Shown in pieces: positions 28,532-37,682 of a stretch of 64,000 nucleotides of DNA. Within the stretch, counting starts at the first letter, position 1. Every line of letters begins with the position of its first letter. Source of the DNA: Lachnospiraceae bacterium (lineage in GTDB: Bacteria > Bacillota > Clostridia > Lachnospirales > Lachnospiraceae); the NCBI GenBank assembly GCA_017624235.1, contig JAGANL010000023.1:1-64000 (forward strand), in the 5' to 3' direction. Below the pieces are notes generated by a model. It worked only from the letters and a program-made list of their open reading frames with translations. It did no database searches and was not told where the DNA came from. The position numbers and the translations under genes were made by a program.

Positions 28532-29149
28532 TCAAAAAATCCTGAGCAGTCTCAACACAAAGGTCGGATTTACATAACTCTCAAGCATGGCGCCAATTAT
28601 GACAACTATATGCAGCAGTAGAAAAATCAGAATATACCGGATCATCAGTTGTCTGCGGTTTATGTTGTCATAGCCTGCATTTTGATCCGGATAGTAAAGT
28701 CTGGTGCAAAAGGAATAGCCCATACACAATGCTATCATCATAGCCGGAAGGTAGAAAACATAGTGTGGCAGACATCCTGTAACCACCAGGAAAATCCCCT
28801 TGATTCCATACCGTATTACTGCTGTGGACAGCAGGATCCCGCCGGTCAGTCCAAGCCACACCGTATACAGATACAAAAACCAGACTCCCGCAAAGGTCGA
28901 ACTGACCATGGCAAGCAGCCACAGTACTCCGATACGATGCCGAAGCACGTAGAAGAAAAAAACACGGTGATTCAATTCCATATTGCTTACTCTGTCCAGC
29001 GTATACTCATCCAACAGCCCACTCTGTTCCGTCAGACTGCTTCCTCCAAAATTCCAAACCAAAACACCTGCAATGAATCCGACAAAAAACGGGAGCACCC
29101 ACCTGGATGCTCCCATTTGCTTTTGGCTCTTCCAAATCCGCATACACAT
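28532..29149 (-). CDS. spoIIM: stage II sporulation protein M-like membrane protein
   Basis: SpoIIM belongs to the SpoIID-M-P complex that drives septal wall thinning and engulfment. About five hydrophobic segments are visible (VLPFFVGFIAGVLVW, IGVLWLLAMVSSTFAGVWF, LGLTGGILLSTAVI and others) with the central LPHYVFYLPAMMIALCMGYS typical of the family. 205 aa, normal. An ATG at 29149 and another two codons later share a weak AAAGGA. The nudix-spoIIM-xerD order is shared with Bacillus, supporting the assignment. Confidence 0.85.
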   Translation of the reverse strand: MCMRIWKSQKQMGASRWVLPFFVGFIAGVLVWNFGGSSLTEQSGLLDEYTLDRVSNMELNHRVFFFYVLRHRIGVLWLLAMVSSTFAGVWFLYLYTVWLGLTGGILLSTAVIRYGIKGIFLVVTGCLPHYVFYLPAMMIALCMGYSFCTRLYYPDQNAGYDNINRRQLMIRYILIFLLLHIVVIIGAMLESYVNPTFVLRLLRIF

Positions 29150-29183
29150 CCAGTCCTTTCTGGTTCAGTATATGCCTTCGTTT

Positions 29184-29720
29184 CTATTTACAGTACTTAT
29201 CCTTATAGGCCATCAGCGCTGCAATGGTTTTGGAGTCCTCTATTTTCGTTTCAAAAATCATCTGAGACAGTTCCTCGATATCATAAGCTTCCACATTGAT
29301 AAACTCATCCTCGTCCAGATGCTGCTGACTCGGAATCAGGTTTTTCGCCACATAGATATCTATTTTTTCATTGCAGAATGCAACGGTAGTCCGAATCGTA
29401 ATCAAAAGCTCCAAAGCCTCACTGCGATAGCCTGTCTCTTCTTCCAGTTCCCGTGCCGCCGCTGTTTTCGTAGGCTCCTCTACACCGTTCAAACCTCCCG
29501 CCGGAATCTCCAGCGTATAACGGTCCAGCGCATTACGATACTGCCGTACCATCAGAAGCTTGCCGTCTTCCCTGACCGGTACTACCGCAGCAGCACCCTT
29601 ATGCCCGATAAAGTCCCACTTTACCACATTGCCGTTTGGTACCTGCACCGTATCCTGATAATAATCGATAATCTTTCCCTTGTGTATCAGTTCTCTGTTC
29701 AGCCGTTTAAATTCTTCCAT
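29184..29720 (-). CDS. NUDIX hydrolase, ADP-ribose pyrophosphatase type
   Basis: Predicted to hydrolyse ADP-ribose and related nucleotide sugars to AMP and sugar phosphate. The Nudix box GGLNGVEEPTKTAAARELEE continues into ETGY and contains all metal-binding Glu residues; the upstream LEIPAG matches the ADP-ribose subgroup. 178 aa from the ATG at 29720; a GTG three codons upstream lies inside the ribosome site AGGTGAGAG and is less likely. It is first in the cluster with spoIIM and xerD, comparable to nudF in Bacillus. Confidence 0.88.
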   Translation of the reverse strand: MEEFKRLNRELIHKGKIIDYYQDTVQVPNGNVVKWDFIGHKGAAAVVPVREDGKLLMVRQYRNALDRYTLEIPAGGLNGVEEPTKTAAARELEEETGYRSEALELLITIRTTVAFCNEKIDIYVAKNLIPSQQHLDEDEFINVEAYDIEELSQMIFETKIEDSKTIAALMAYKDKYCK

Positions 29721-29768
29721 CTCTCTCACCTGTTATCCCTTTTGCCCATATGCTGCTATACCGCTTTC

Positions 29769-31058
29769 TTATTCCATAGCACTTAACAGCTTCTCAACGC
29801 TGACCAGCTTTACGCAAAGCACAAACAGGTCTGTTGCCTGAGCCATCTCCTCCGGAGTCGGGAAGGAAGGTGCAATACGAATCACACTGTCCTTAGGATC
29901 CTTTCCATAAGGGAACGGCGCTCCCGCCTTGGTAAGCACAACGCCCGCTTCCTTACATTTTGCAATAATCTGTGATGCACAACCCTCTAAAGCCTCAAAG
30001 CAGATAAAGTAGCCTCCTCTCGGCTCCACCCAAGAACCAATCTGCAGTCCGCCCAATTCGTTTTCCAAAACCTTTAAAACAGCTTCAAATTTCGGTCGAA
30101 GCAGGGCTGCATGTTTCTTCATATGCTCCTGAATACCATTTATATCCTTAAAATATTTTACATGCCTTAGCTGGTTGACCTTATCATATCCGATGGTCTG
30201 AATCGTCAGCGACTTCTTAAACCATTCCAGATTGGCTTTTGATGCCGCCACTGCTGCAATTCCGCTTCCTGCAAAGCTTACCTTAGAGGTCGAACAAAAT
30301 TCATATACCATATCCGGATGACCGGCCTTTTCACATTCTCCCAAAATATCCAGAAGTTCATCCTGCTTCTCATCATACAAATGATGTACCACATAAGCAT
30401 TATCCCAGAAGATTCTGAAATCCTCTGCAGCAGGCTTTAAAGCAGCGAAACGTTTTACTGTCTCATCCGAATAGGTTATGCCCTGCGGATTGGAATATTT
30501 TGGCACACACCAGATACCCTTCACAGCCGCATCCTCACTGACCAGCTTTTCTACCATATCCATATCCGGGCCCTCAGCTGTCATCGGAACGTTGATCATC
30601 TCAATGCCAAAATGCTCTGTGATACCGAAATGTCTGTCATATCCGGGCACTGGACATAAAAATTTCACCTTATCCAATTTGCACCATGGTGTACTTCCCA
30701 GTACGCCATGTGTCATAGATCTGGAAACCGTATCATACATAATAGTCAAGCTTGCATTTCCGCATACGATCACATTTTCAGCCGGAACACCAATCATGTC
30801 ACCCATCAGCTTCTTCGCCTCCGGAATGCCGTCCACCAGACCATAGTTTCTACAGTCTACACCAGCCTCTGTCTTCATGCCGGAAGAAGCATCCAATGCG
30901 TCCATGATTCCCATAGTCATATCAAGCTGGGTAGCTGCCGGCTTACCTCTGGACATATCCAGACTTAATCCCTTTCCTTTTGCATCGCTATAGGCTGCTT
31001 CCAGTTCTTCCTTTAACTGTATCAGCTCTGCCTTGCTTAACTCTTTGTACGCCTTCAT
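29769..31058 (-). CDS. PLP-dependent aminotransferase, class I (MocR-like group)
   Basis: Fold-type I aminotransferase, probably acting on aspartate or a related amino acid. N-terminal LSLDMSRGKPAATQLDM, the cofactor phosphate loop GNASLTIMYDTVSRSM, CVPKYSNPQGITYS, PLP-binding Lys in STSKVSFAGSGIAA, and C-terminal IRIAPSFPTPEEM. It has no DNA-binding N-domain. 429 aa from the ATG at 31058, which follows AAAGGAGC. It is monocistronic with a consensus promoter and a palindrome in its leader. Substrate not assignable. Confidence 0.85.
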   Translation of the reverse strand: MKAYKELSKAELIQLKEELEAAYSDAKGKGLSLDMSRGKPAATQLDMTMGIMDALDASSGMKTEAGVDCRNYGLVDGIPEAKKLMGDMIGVPAENVIVCGNASLTIMYDTVSRSMTHGVLGSTPWCKLDKVKFLCPVPGYDRHFGITEHFGIEMINVPMTAEGPDMDMVEKLVSEDAAVKGIWCVPKYSNPQGITYSDETVKRFAALKPAAEDFRIFWDNAYVVHHLYDEKQDELLDILGECEKAGHPDMVYEFCSTSKVSFAGSGIAAVAASKANLEWFKKSLTIQTIGYDKVNQLRHVKYFKDINGIQEHMKKHAALLRPKFEAVLKVLENELGGLQIGSWVEPRGGYFICFEALEGCASQIIAKCKEAGVVLTKAGAPFPYGKDPKDSVIRIAPSFPTPEEMAQATDLFVLCVKLVSVEKLLSAME

Positions 31059-31090
31059 TTTATATCTATGCTCCTTTTCTTCATTGGATA

Positions 31091-31145
31091 ATTGTATACA
31101 ATCATACACCTAGGATATTTTACTATACTCTCTTCCTTATGGCAA
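31091..31145 (-). promoter_or_regulatory. aminotransferase promoter and palindrome
   Basis: Minus-strand TTGCCA (31140-31145), 17 nt, TAAAAT (31117-31122). The perfect 12-bp palindrome ATTGTATACAAT (31091-31102) lies about 15-25 nt downstream of the -10, an operator-like position. Confidence 0.6.
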
Positions 31146-31170
31146 GAGAAATCTTTTGTGCATGTTCCAC

Positions 31171-31208
31171 AAAAAACGGGGATACCGCACTCTGCGATAT
31201 CCCCGTTT
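31171..31208 (-). terminator. rny terminator
   Basis: AAACGGGGATA / TATCCCCGTTT stem with a short loop; on the minus strand it is followed by TTTTTTG. It is about 35 nt after the rny stop. Confidence 0.88.
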
Positions 31209-31244
31209 ATACTATTCAATTATGATTCAAAATCCTGCAGGAAT

Positions 31245-32789
31245 TTATTTTGCGTAATCAACAACCCTGCTCTCTCTGATAACATTGACCTTAATCTGTC
31301 CCGGATATTCCAATTCAGCTTCAATCTGTTTGGAAATATCACGTGCCAGCAGTACCATATCTGCATCAGAAATCTGTTCTGGAACTACCATAACACGAAT
31401 CTCTCTACCCGCCTGAATAGCAAAAGATTTGTCTACACCTTTGAAATTGTTTGAAATGTCTTCTAATTGTTTTAATCTGCTTGTATACGTTTCCAGTGTT
31501 TCACGCCTTGCCCCTGGCCGTGCCGCTGAAATCGTATCAGAAGCCTGTACAATACATGCAATCAATGACTGTGGCTCTACATCACCATGATGCGATTCCA
31601 CTGCATTGATAACGGTTGCGGATTCTTTGTATTTTCTACAAAGCTCCACACCTAACTGAATATGGGAGCCTTCCATTTCATGATCCACAGCTTTTCCAAT
31701 ATCATGAAGCAATCCGGCCCGCTTTGCCATTCTTACATCCAATCCCATCTCCGCCGCCAGCAGTCCTGATAACTGTGCAACTTCAATGGAATGCTTCAAT
31801 GCGTTCTGACCATAGCTGGTTCTGAATTTCATCTTACCCAACAGTCTAATGAGTTCCGGATGAATGCCATGTACACCTACCTCCAGTGTGGCTGCTTCAC
31901 CCTCCTCCTTAATCATGACTTCTACTTCCTTTTGTGCCTTTTCTACCATCTCTTCGATTCTGGCAGGATGGATACGTCCATCAACAATTAATTTTTCAAG
32001 GGCAATTCTGGCTACTTCCCTGCGGATGGGATCAAATCCGGACAAAATAACCGCTTCCGGTGTGTCATCAATAATTAAATCTACACCAGTCAAAGTCTCA
32101 AGAGTCCTGATGTTGCGTCCCTCTCGACCGATAATTCTGCCTTTCATTTCATCGTTAGGAAGCTGAACCACAGAAATCGTTGTCTCGGAAACATGATCCG
32201 CGGCGCATTTCTGAATTGCCGTTACTACATATTCCTTCGCCTTCTTATCTGCTTCTTCCTTCGCTCTGCTCTCCATCTCTTTGATCATGACAGCAGTTTC
32301 ATGTTTTACTTCGTCTTCAACAATTTTCAGTAAATAATCTTTTGCCTGTTCGGAGGTTAAACCAGAGATTCGTTCCAGTTCCTGTACTCTTTGCTCGTTC
32401 AGCTTGGAAATCTCAGTCTTCTGCTTTGCCAGCTCTTCCTCTCTGGATGCCAGACTGGACTCCTTTTTCTCAAGCATATCAGCTTTTTTATCGATGTTTT
32501 CTTCCTTCTGCTGAAGCCTTCTCTCAGAACGCTGAACCTCGTTTCTCCGTTCTTTGATCTCACGATCCAGTTCATTCTTGGCACGGATGGATTCTTCCTT
32601 TACCTCCAAAAGACCTTCCCGCTTCTTTGCTTCCGCTGTTTTCAGTGCCTCATCGATAATCTCCCTTGCCTTGTCTTCCGCATTTCCAATCTTGGATTCA
32701 AACGCCTTTTTGCGCTGGTTTGAAACAACAACAGCTGTTACCGGAATACTGACAGCCAGAGTTACTATTGCTACTATTACATAAAGCAT
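31245..32789 (-). CDS. rny: ribonuclease Y
   Basis: Membrane-anchored endoribonuclease that starts bulk mRNA decay in Firmicutes. N-terminal membrane helix (about 1-21), long charged coiled coil (about 30-190), KH domain around [20 protein letters not shown], and HD phosphohydrolase domain with [18 protein letters not shown]. The first possible codon (GTG) lies within the AGGAGG site; the ATG at 32789, 11 nt after it, is chosen (514 aa). It follows recX with its own strong promoter. Confidence 0.95.
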   Translation of the reverse strand: MLYVIVAIVTLAVSIPVTAVVVSNQRKKAFESKIGNAEDKAREIIDEALKTAEAKKREGLLEVKEESIRAKNELDREIKERRNEVQRSERRLQQKEENIDKKADMLEKKESSLASREEELAKQKTEISKLNEQRVQELERISGLTSEQAKDYLLKIVEDEVKHETAVMIKEMESRAKEEADKKAKEYVVTAIQKCAADHVSETTISVVQLPNDEMKGRIIGREGRNIRTLETLTGVDLIIDDTPEAVILSGFDPIRREVARIALEKLIVDGRIHPARIEEMVEKAQKEVEVMIKEEGEAATLEVGVHGIHPELIRLLGKMKFRTSYGQNALKHSIEVAQLSGLLAAEMGLDVRMAKRAGLLHDIGKAVDHEMEGSHIQLGVELCRKYKESATVINAVESHHGDVEPQSLIACIVQASDTISAARPGARRETLETYTSRLKQLEDISNNFKGVDKSFAIQAGREIRVMVVPEQISDADMVLLARDISKQIEAELEYPGQIKVNVIRESRVVDYAK

Positions 32790-32887
32790 GTACAGGAGCA
32801 CCTCCTTATTTAGTTTTCATTGTTCGAATATCTACGTTAGAATGTATGTATTAAAAACATTCTGATTATCGAATTTACAACACTTAA

Positions 32888-32916
32888 ATTTTAAACTGAA
32901 AATGTTGTTATGTCAA
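32888..32916 (-). promoter_or_regulatory. rny promoter
   Basis: Minus-strand TTGACA (32911-32916), 17 nt, TAAAAT (32888-32893), in the recX-rny gap. Confidence 0.75.
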
Positions 32917-32935
32917 GTATATGAACAGAATTTAT

Positions 32936-33553
32936 CTACTCTTCCTGTAAACGCATGGCCTGACAGATGTCGCTGCTTTGAAAGCCTCTGCGGAGCAGGA
33001 ACCCATAAATCTTCTGTTTCTCTGATTGTGACATTTCCGGCACATAATGTTTCTTTTCCAATAAACGGAGAATCAACTCCGATTCCTTCACATTTGTCTC
33101 ATCCTCCTGTGCCTGCATCAGTTTCCTGTCAATCATCTCTCTGTCAATTCCCTTTCGGAGCAAATCCATGCGAATGCGCTGTTTGCTCTTACGGGAAAGC
33201 TGACCTGCAATATAGTCTTCCGCATATCTCTCATCATCCACATAATGAAAGCTTTTCACATATTCTATGGCCTCTTCTATCACCTGCACAGGATAAAATC
33301 CCTGTTTCAGCTTGTCACAAAGCTGCTGTTCCGTATATGCTCTGGTCTTTAAGAGATTCATACAGCGCAATTTGGCACGCTTCGGCAGTATATTCGACAG
33401 AATCTCCCGTTCTGCCATTTCCGTAAGCTCAAAACCCACTTCGATATGAAAAAGACGCATCTCTCCTTTATATAATACAAAAACAAGTCCATTATCCAAT
33501 GCCACTTTACTTCTGGACTTGGAAAGCTCCTGCACGCTGACAACGATTCCCAT
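32936..33553 (-). CDS. recX: regulatory protein RecX
   Basis: Modulates RecA filaments by direct binding. The repeated three-helix RecX modules are visible: LLKTRAYTEQQLCDKLKQ, FHYVDDERYAEDYIAGQ and SRKSKQRIRMDLLRKGI. 205 aa, usual for Firmicutes. It starts 21 bp downstream of recA and is almost certainly co-transcribed with it under SOS control. Confidence 0.92.
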   Translation of the reverse strand: MGIVVSVQELSKSRSKVALDNGLVFVLYKGEMRLFHIEVGFELTEMAEREILSNILPKRAKLRCMNLLKTRAYTEQQLCDKLKQGFYPVQVIEEAIEYVKSFHYVDDERYAEDYIAGQLSRKSKQRIRMDLLRKGIDREMIDRKLMQAQEDETNVKESELILRLLEKKHYVPEMSQSEKQKIYGFLLRRGFQSSDICQAMRLQEE

Positions 33554-33574
33554 CGCTTTCTCTTATTCCTTTTC

Positions 33575-34672
33575 CTATTCCTTCTCTTCCGGCTTTTCTT
33601 CTGCTTTTTTCTCTGCACTCTTTGCAGCGGAGCCTTTCTGGGATTTCACCCCTTCTGCCTCTTCCACAGCGTCCTTTTCCACCAGACCGTAATGTTCGCG
33701 AACTTTTCTGTCCACCTCAGCCAATACTTCCGGATGATCCTTCAAATACTGCTTGGCATTTTCCCTGCCCTGACCGATCTTATTGCCTTCATACGCATAC
33801 CATGCGCCACTCTTATTGATAATATTGACTTCCGCAGCCAAATCCAATACATCTCCGACAAAGGAAATACCCTGTCCGAACATGATATCAAATTCTGCTT
33901 CCTTAAAAGGCGGTGCGACCTTATTCTTCACTACCTTCACACGAGTTCTGTTACCAATTACCTCACCGCTCTGCTTTAGCGACTCTATTCTTCTGACATC
34001 CAGCCGAACAGAGGAATAGAACTTCAATGCGCGGCCACCTGTCGTAGTCTCTGGATTACCGAACATAACACCCACTTTTTCCCGAAGCTGATTAATAAAG
34101 ATCACCGTACAATTTGATTTGCTGATTACTGCAGTCAGCTTACGAAGTGCCTGTGACATCAGCCTGGCCTGAAGTCCCACATGGCTGTCTCCCATATCTC
34201 CGTCAATTTCTGCTTTGGGAACCAACGCAGCGACCGAGTCAATTACTACTATATCAATCGCACCGGATCGTACCATCGTCTCAGCAATTTCAAGTGCCTG
34301 TTCCCCGTTGTCCGGCTGGGAAATATATAAATTATCTACGTCTACACCAATATTTTTAGCATAAACAGGGTCCAACGCATGTTCTGCATCGATAAATCCG
34401 GCAATGCCGCCTCTCTTCTGAACCTCTGCAATCATATGTAAGGTAACAGTTGTCTTACCGCTGGACTCAGGCCCGTAAATTTCCACGATTCTGCCCTTCG
34501 GTATTCCTCCGAGTCCGAGGGCAATATCAAGACTCAGCGATCCTGTCGGTATCGTTTCAACATTCATCTGTGCAGTCGGATCTCCCAGCTTCATCACCGC
34601 ACCCTTTCCATACTGCTTCTCTATCTGTGAAAGTGCCGCATCCAATGCTTTTAATTTTTCTTCTCTTTCCAT
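33575..34672 (-). CDS. recA: recombinase RecA
   Basis: ATP-dependent strand-exchange protein and SOS co-protease. Walker [15 protein letters not shown], Walker B region [34 protein letters not shown], loop 2 around [16 protein letters not shown], and a Lys/Glu-rich C-terminal tail. The frame is open well upstream of the gene, but AGGAGAAGGAG precedes the ATG at 34672, giving 365 aa. It is preceded by a consensus promoter with a LexA box and followed by recX. Confidence 0.98.
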   Translation of the reverse strand: MEREEKLKALDAALSQIEKQYGKGAVMKLGDPTAQMNVETIPTGSLSLDIALGLGGIPKGRIVEIYGPESSGKTTVTLHMIAEVQKRGGIAGFIDAEHALDPVYAKNIGVDVDNLYISQPDNGEQALEIAETMVRSGAIDIVVIDSVAALVPKAEIDGDMGDSHVGLQARLMSQALRKLTAVISKSNCTVIFINQLREKVGVMFGNPETTTGGRALKFYSSVRLDVRRIESLKQSGEVIGNRTRVKVVKNKVAPPFKEAEFDIMFGQGISFVGDVLDLAAEVNIINKSGAWYAYEGNKIGQGRENAKQYLKDHPEVLAEVDRKVREHYGLVEKDAVEEAEGVKSQKGSAAKSAEKKAEEKPEEKE

Positions 34673-34707
34673 TCTGTTTACTCCTTCTCCTAGTTCACTC
34701 CATTCAA

Positions 34708-34759
34708 GAACGTTTGTTCTTTCTTTTTCCATAATAAAACACCTGTTCGATTTTGTCAA
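34708..34759 (-). promoter_or_regulatory. recA promoter with LexA (SOS) box
   Basis: Minus-strand TTGACA (34754-34759), 17 nt, TATTAT (34731-34736). GAACGTTTGTTC (34708-34719) matches the Gram-positive LexA box GAAC-N4-GTTC exactly and lies just after the expected transcription start. A single half-site (CGAAC) lies within the promoter spacer. Confidence 0.88.
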
Positions 34760-34827
34760 CCCCCCAATAGCATCCCTCCCTCTTTTTCTTTTCCCCGAAA
34801 ATCCTATTGTCCCCTGAAACCTTATTT

Positions 34828-34980
34828 TTCTGAATGATAAGTGGCAGATCTGCCAGATAACGGGTTTCCCGCGTTCAGAAATCATACACCGCACACTGAC
34901 ATGCCCGATGTACCTTTTGAATCAAAATCATAAAGAATCCTGCTGATTATTAGATTAGTATGTACTCTGCCTTTTGTCAA
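34828..34980 (-). ncRNA. candidate structured leader or small RNA upstream of recA
   Basis: Within the 446-bp gap between recA and the next gene. Minus-strand TTGACA (34975-34980), 17 nt, TAATCT (34952-34957) could start a transcript. Downstream is a possible 18-codon peptide frame (34931 down to 34875) preceded by AGGA. The region 34828-34880 can form a three-stem junction: TTCTGAA/TTCAGAA outer stem, the palindrome GGCAGATCTGCC, and CGGG-TTT-CCCG. No clear U-tract follows. It matches no RNA family I recognise. Confidence 0.3.
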
Positions 34981-35020
34981 GCCTAAACCGGTCACATATG
35001 AACCATTGCAATTCTTCAAA

Positions 35021-35092
35021 GAGCACCAGTCACCACCCCTTGCCCCAATTTTCTCGACGGTACAACGGGGCAATGGGTGGTGACTGGTGCTC
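35021..35092. repeat. 26-bp inverted repeat, long hairpin
   Basis: Arms 35021-35046 and 35067-35092 match at 25 of 26 positions (GAGCACCAGTCACCACCC...), around a 20-nt loop. It begins 27 nt beyond the stop of the zinc-ribbon protein gene. It may terminate that gene, but the tract after it on the minus strand (TTTGAAG) is poor in T. Confidence 0.6.
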
Positions 35093-35118
35093 GCTCAGCT
35101 GCTATCCGGAACAGTCCA

Positions 35119-36396
35119 TCAGCCGCTTAAAGCAAGAATATTCTGATAATCTTTATAGGTAACTGTCACCCAACCGGAATAGCCGGCAGCATTCTGGTAA
35201 TTGAAGCCGATTTCCAGTCCGACCGGCGTATAGAATACAATGACCGAATCCTCATTTGTCAGATATTCCAGAATTTCTTTCTCGGATAAAGAAGGAAAAT
35301 CATCTCCATTCTGTATAATGCTTTTTTCTTTAAATTCTTTTGCAAAGTCCTCATCCACGTTGAGCATACTGCTGTTCTGCAGAACTTTTCCATTGATGAG
35401 ATCCACATTGATAGAATACAAATCTGTATAGTATAGCTTGTCGGAAATCAGTGTCTCATCCAGCACAATGCTCAACTTCTGTTCATCATTATAGGTCACA
35501 TAGGCATAGGTATATATGTGACAGCTCTCCTCTGAATGCTCCTGAATGTCTTTTGCATAATGATCTACATACCATTTTGCGTAATACTCCAACTGCTCAT
35601 TCAGCTCGTCCAGATTCGGGATATTTTTTCCCTCCAGCTGCACATAGCATACATCATATTCCAGTTCATCCTCTCCGTTCTCATCCGCCTCTGAACTGTA
35701 TTCTTCAAAAGAAATCCGGTAATCCACATCATAGTCGATGCTGTCTGCCAATCCATCATAGTACAGGGCATCCGGTGTTACTCCGTAATCTTCCGGATTC
35801 CCATAACCATCTGGATGATATCCATCCTCATGGTCGTCCCCGTAGTGATGCTTCTTTTCATAATCCCCGTAGTCCTCATACTCATATAGCTGTTCTGCCT
35901 TTTTGGCCTGCTGCTCTTCCATGATTTTATGAAAAGATTTCTGAATCATAATACCTGCCACAATCATGAAAACAGCAACCAGAACTGCAATGACACAAAT
36001 AGCAATGATGGCCGCATTGCTGTTGTTTCTGTCCTTCTGTGTAAAGTTTCCTCCCTGAGGATAACCACCTGACATATTGGTATTACCAGCACCATACGGA
36101 GGCATTCCTCCTCCATTTGCCTGTGGCATGCCATTCTGGAGCGGCTGCTGGCCATTTACCTGCGGCATGACATTCTGTGGCATGCCTTTCTGGAGCGGCT
36201 GCTGGCCCTGCCCGCCAACTTCACTGTTCTGTGCATTCTGCTGCCGCAGTGCGCGCCAGTCTGTCGCTGGCGGCGGTGTAACCAAGGGTGTATAATATGG
36301 GTTTTCCTGTACATCCCCTCCATATCCGCAGCTTTGACATACCCCATCTCTCATCAATGCCCCGCACTTCGGGCAGAAATCATTTTGACCGCTCAT
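35119..36396 (-). CDS. zinc-ribbon membrane-anchored protein of unknown function
   Basis: 425 residues in four parts: an N-terminal zinc ribbon (CPKCGALMRDGVCQSCG); a Gln/Gly/Pro/Met-rich segment (about 40-120) with a twofold repeat GQQPLQ(K/N)GMPQ; one membrane helix (AIIAICVIAVLVAVFMIVAGIM); then an outer acidic Tyr/Asp/Gly/His-rich stretch and a C-terminal domain (about 230-425) resembling DUF3298/RsiV-type extracytoplasmic domains (LNEQLEYYAKWYV, GLEIGFNYQNAAGYSG). It lies 16 bp after cinA. The layout suggests a sensor or envelope protein; function unknown. Confidence 0.8.
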   Translation of the reverse strand: MSGQNDFCPKCGALMRDGVCQSCGYGGDVQENPYYTPLVTPPPATDWRALRQQNAQNSEVGGQGQQPLQKGMPQNVMPQVNGQQPLQNGMPQANGGGMPPYGAGNTNMSGGYPQGGNFTQKDRNNSNAAIIAICVIAVLVAVFMIVAGIMIQKSFHKIMEEQQAKKAEQLYEYEDYGDYEKKHHYGDDHEDGYHPDGYGNPEDYGVTPDALYYDGLADSIDYDVDYRISFEEYSSEADENGEDELEYDVCYVQLEGKNIPNLDELNEQLEYYAKWYVDHYAKDIQEHSEESCHIYTYAYVTYNDEQKLSIVLDETLISDKLYYTDLYSINVDLINGKVLQNSSMLNVDEDFAKEFKEKSIIQNGDDFPSLSEKEILEYLTNEDSVIVFYTPVGLEIGFNYQNAAGYSGWVTVTYKDYQNILALSG

Positions 36397-36412
36397 ATAA
36401 ACTCATCCCTTC

Positions 36413-37678
36413 TTATTTTTTCCCAAACGTAACCTGACTGTAATACTCCAGAATACAATTCCTCATCAGTGTCAATGCGGCTGAAACCGCGCTTTCCCTT
36501 ACTTTTGTCCGATTACCCTGAAACTGGAACCTGCGAACCGTAACCGTTCCGCACACAAAGCATCCGACATATACGAGTCCTACCGGTTTTTCCTCACTTC
36601 CTCCATCCGGCCCCGCGATACCGGTGATGCTGACTGCTACATCTGCCTTGGACAGAACGGCTGTTCCCTTGGCCATCTCTCTGGCCACATTCTCACTGAC
36701 TGCTCCATACTTATCCAGCGTACTTTTTTTGACTCCGATCAGCCGTCTTTTTGCCTTATTGCTGTATGTAACATATCCCGACTTGTATACCTCCGAGATA
36801 CCCGGTACATTAATCAGTCGTGCGGAAAGCATACCACCCGTACAGGACTCAGCTACAGATACGGTCAAATCATTTGCAATCAGAAGATCAGCCACGGCCT
36901 TCTCCAGAGTGGTATCCTCCTCTGTGGTATAAATGTCATTTCCGAATCTCGCCTTTAATTCCTTAATAACAGGTTTTACCAGCTTTCTGGCTCCCTTCTC
37001 ATTTTCCGCTCTGGCCGTCACGCGCAGATGAACTTCCCCTGTCTTGGCATAAGGCGCTATCGAAGGATTACTCTGCCCGGCAATCATGTCCTGAATCGCA
37101 TCCTCTACCCTGCTCTCTCCCACACCACAGATTTTCACCGTCTGCGAATAAATCACCTCGTTGGTCCTTCCTGCCAGATAAGGTCTGATATCCTTTTCAA
37201 ACATAGGAACCAGTTCTCCGGGAGGTCCCGGCAGCAGGATGACCGTCTTGCCGTTCTCTTCCATAATGACACCCGGTGCAGTTCCATTATCGTTATCGAT
37301 TACTCTGGCATCCTCCGGTATCATAGCCTGTTTCCAGTTATTTTCCGTTGCTTCTATACCACGCGTCTCAAAATATCTCTGAATCCGGTCGATGGTATTT
37401 TCATCCAGATATAACTGCTTTCCTATCACCTTTGCTGCCACTTCTTTTGTCAAATCATCCTGTGTCGGCCCCAATCCGCCGGATAAAATTACCACATCGG
37501 CACGGGATAAAGCAGTCTGAAGCTGCTCACCCAGACGTCCGGCATTGTCCCCAACCACACTCTGATAATAACAGGAAAGGCCCAGAGAGGCGCACTGTTC
37601 AGCCAGATATGCGGCATTGGTATTGATAATATTTCCAAGCAAAAGCTCTGTTCCCACGCTAATCAGTTCAACAACCAT
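36413..37678 (-). CDS. cinA: CinA-like competence/damage-inducible protein
   Basis: N-terminal molybdopterin-binding-like domain (VELISVGTELLLGNIINTNAAYLAE, GGLGPTQDDLTKE, LLPGPPGELVPMF) and C-terminal CinA domain (SVAESCTGGMLSARLINVPG, SITGIAGPDGGSEEKPVG), which in homologues has nicotinamide-mononucleotide deamidase and ADP-ribose pyrophosphatase activity. 421 aa, full length. It lies just after pgsA and upstream of recA, as in Bacillus. Confidence 0.92.
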   Translation of the reverse strand: MVVELISVGTELLLGNIINTNAAYLAEQCASLGLSCYYQSVVGDNAGRLGEQLQTALSRADVVILSGGLGPTQDDLTKEVAAKVIGKQLYLDENTIDRIQRYFETRGIEATENNWKQAMIPEDARVIDNDNGTAPGVIMEENGKTVILLPGPPGELVPMFEKDIRPYLAGRTNEVIYSQTVKICGVGESRVEDAIQDMIAGQSNPSIAPYAKTGEVHLRVTARAENEKGARKLVKPVIKELKARFGNDIYTTEEDTTLEKAVADLLIANDLTVSVAESCTGGMLSARLINVPGISEVYKSGYVTYSNKAKRRLIGVKKSTLDKYGAVSENVAREMAKGTAVLSKADVAVSITGIAGPDGGSEEKPVGLVYVGCFVCGTVTVRRFQFQGNRTKVRESAVSAALTLMRNCILEYYSQVTFGKK

Positions 37679-37682
37679 TTTC

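Noticed and set aside
34882..35073. 63-residue reading frame opposite the gap upstream of recA
   Set aside because: It lacks a ribosome-binding site and runs through one arm and the loop of the long hairpin; composition is not protein-like.
36100..36220. Short direct DNA repeats as a CRISPR or VNTR locus
   Set aside because: They encode the Q/G/P/M-rich linker of the zinc-ribbon protein in frame, two imperfect copies only, without spacer structure.
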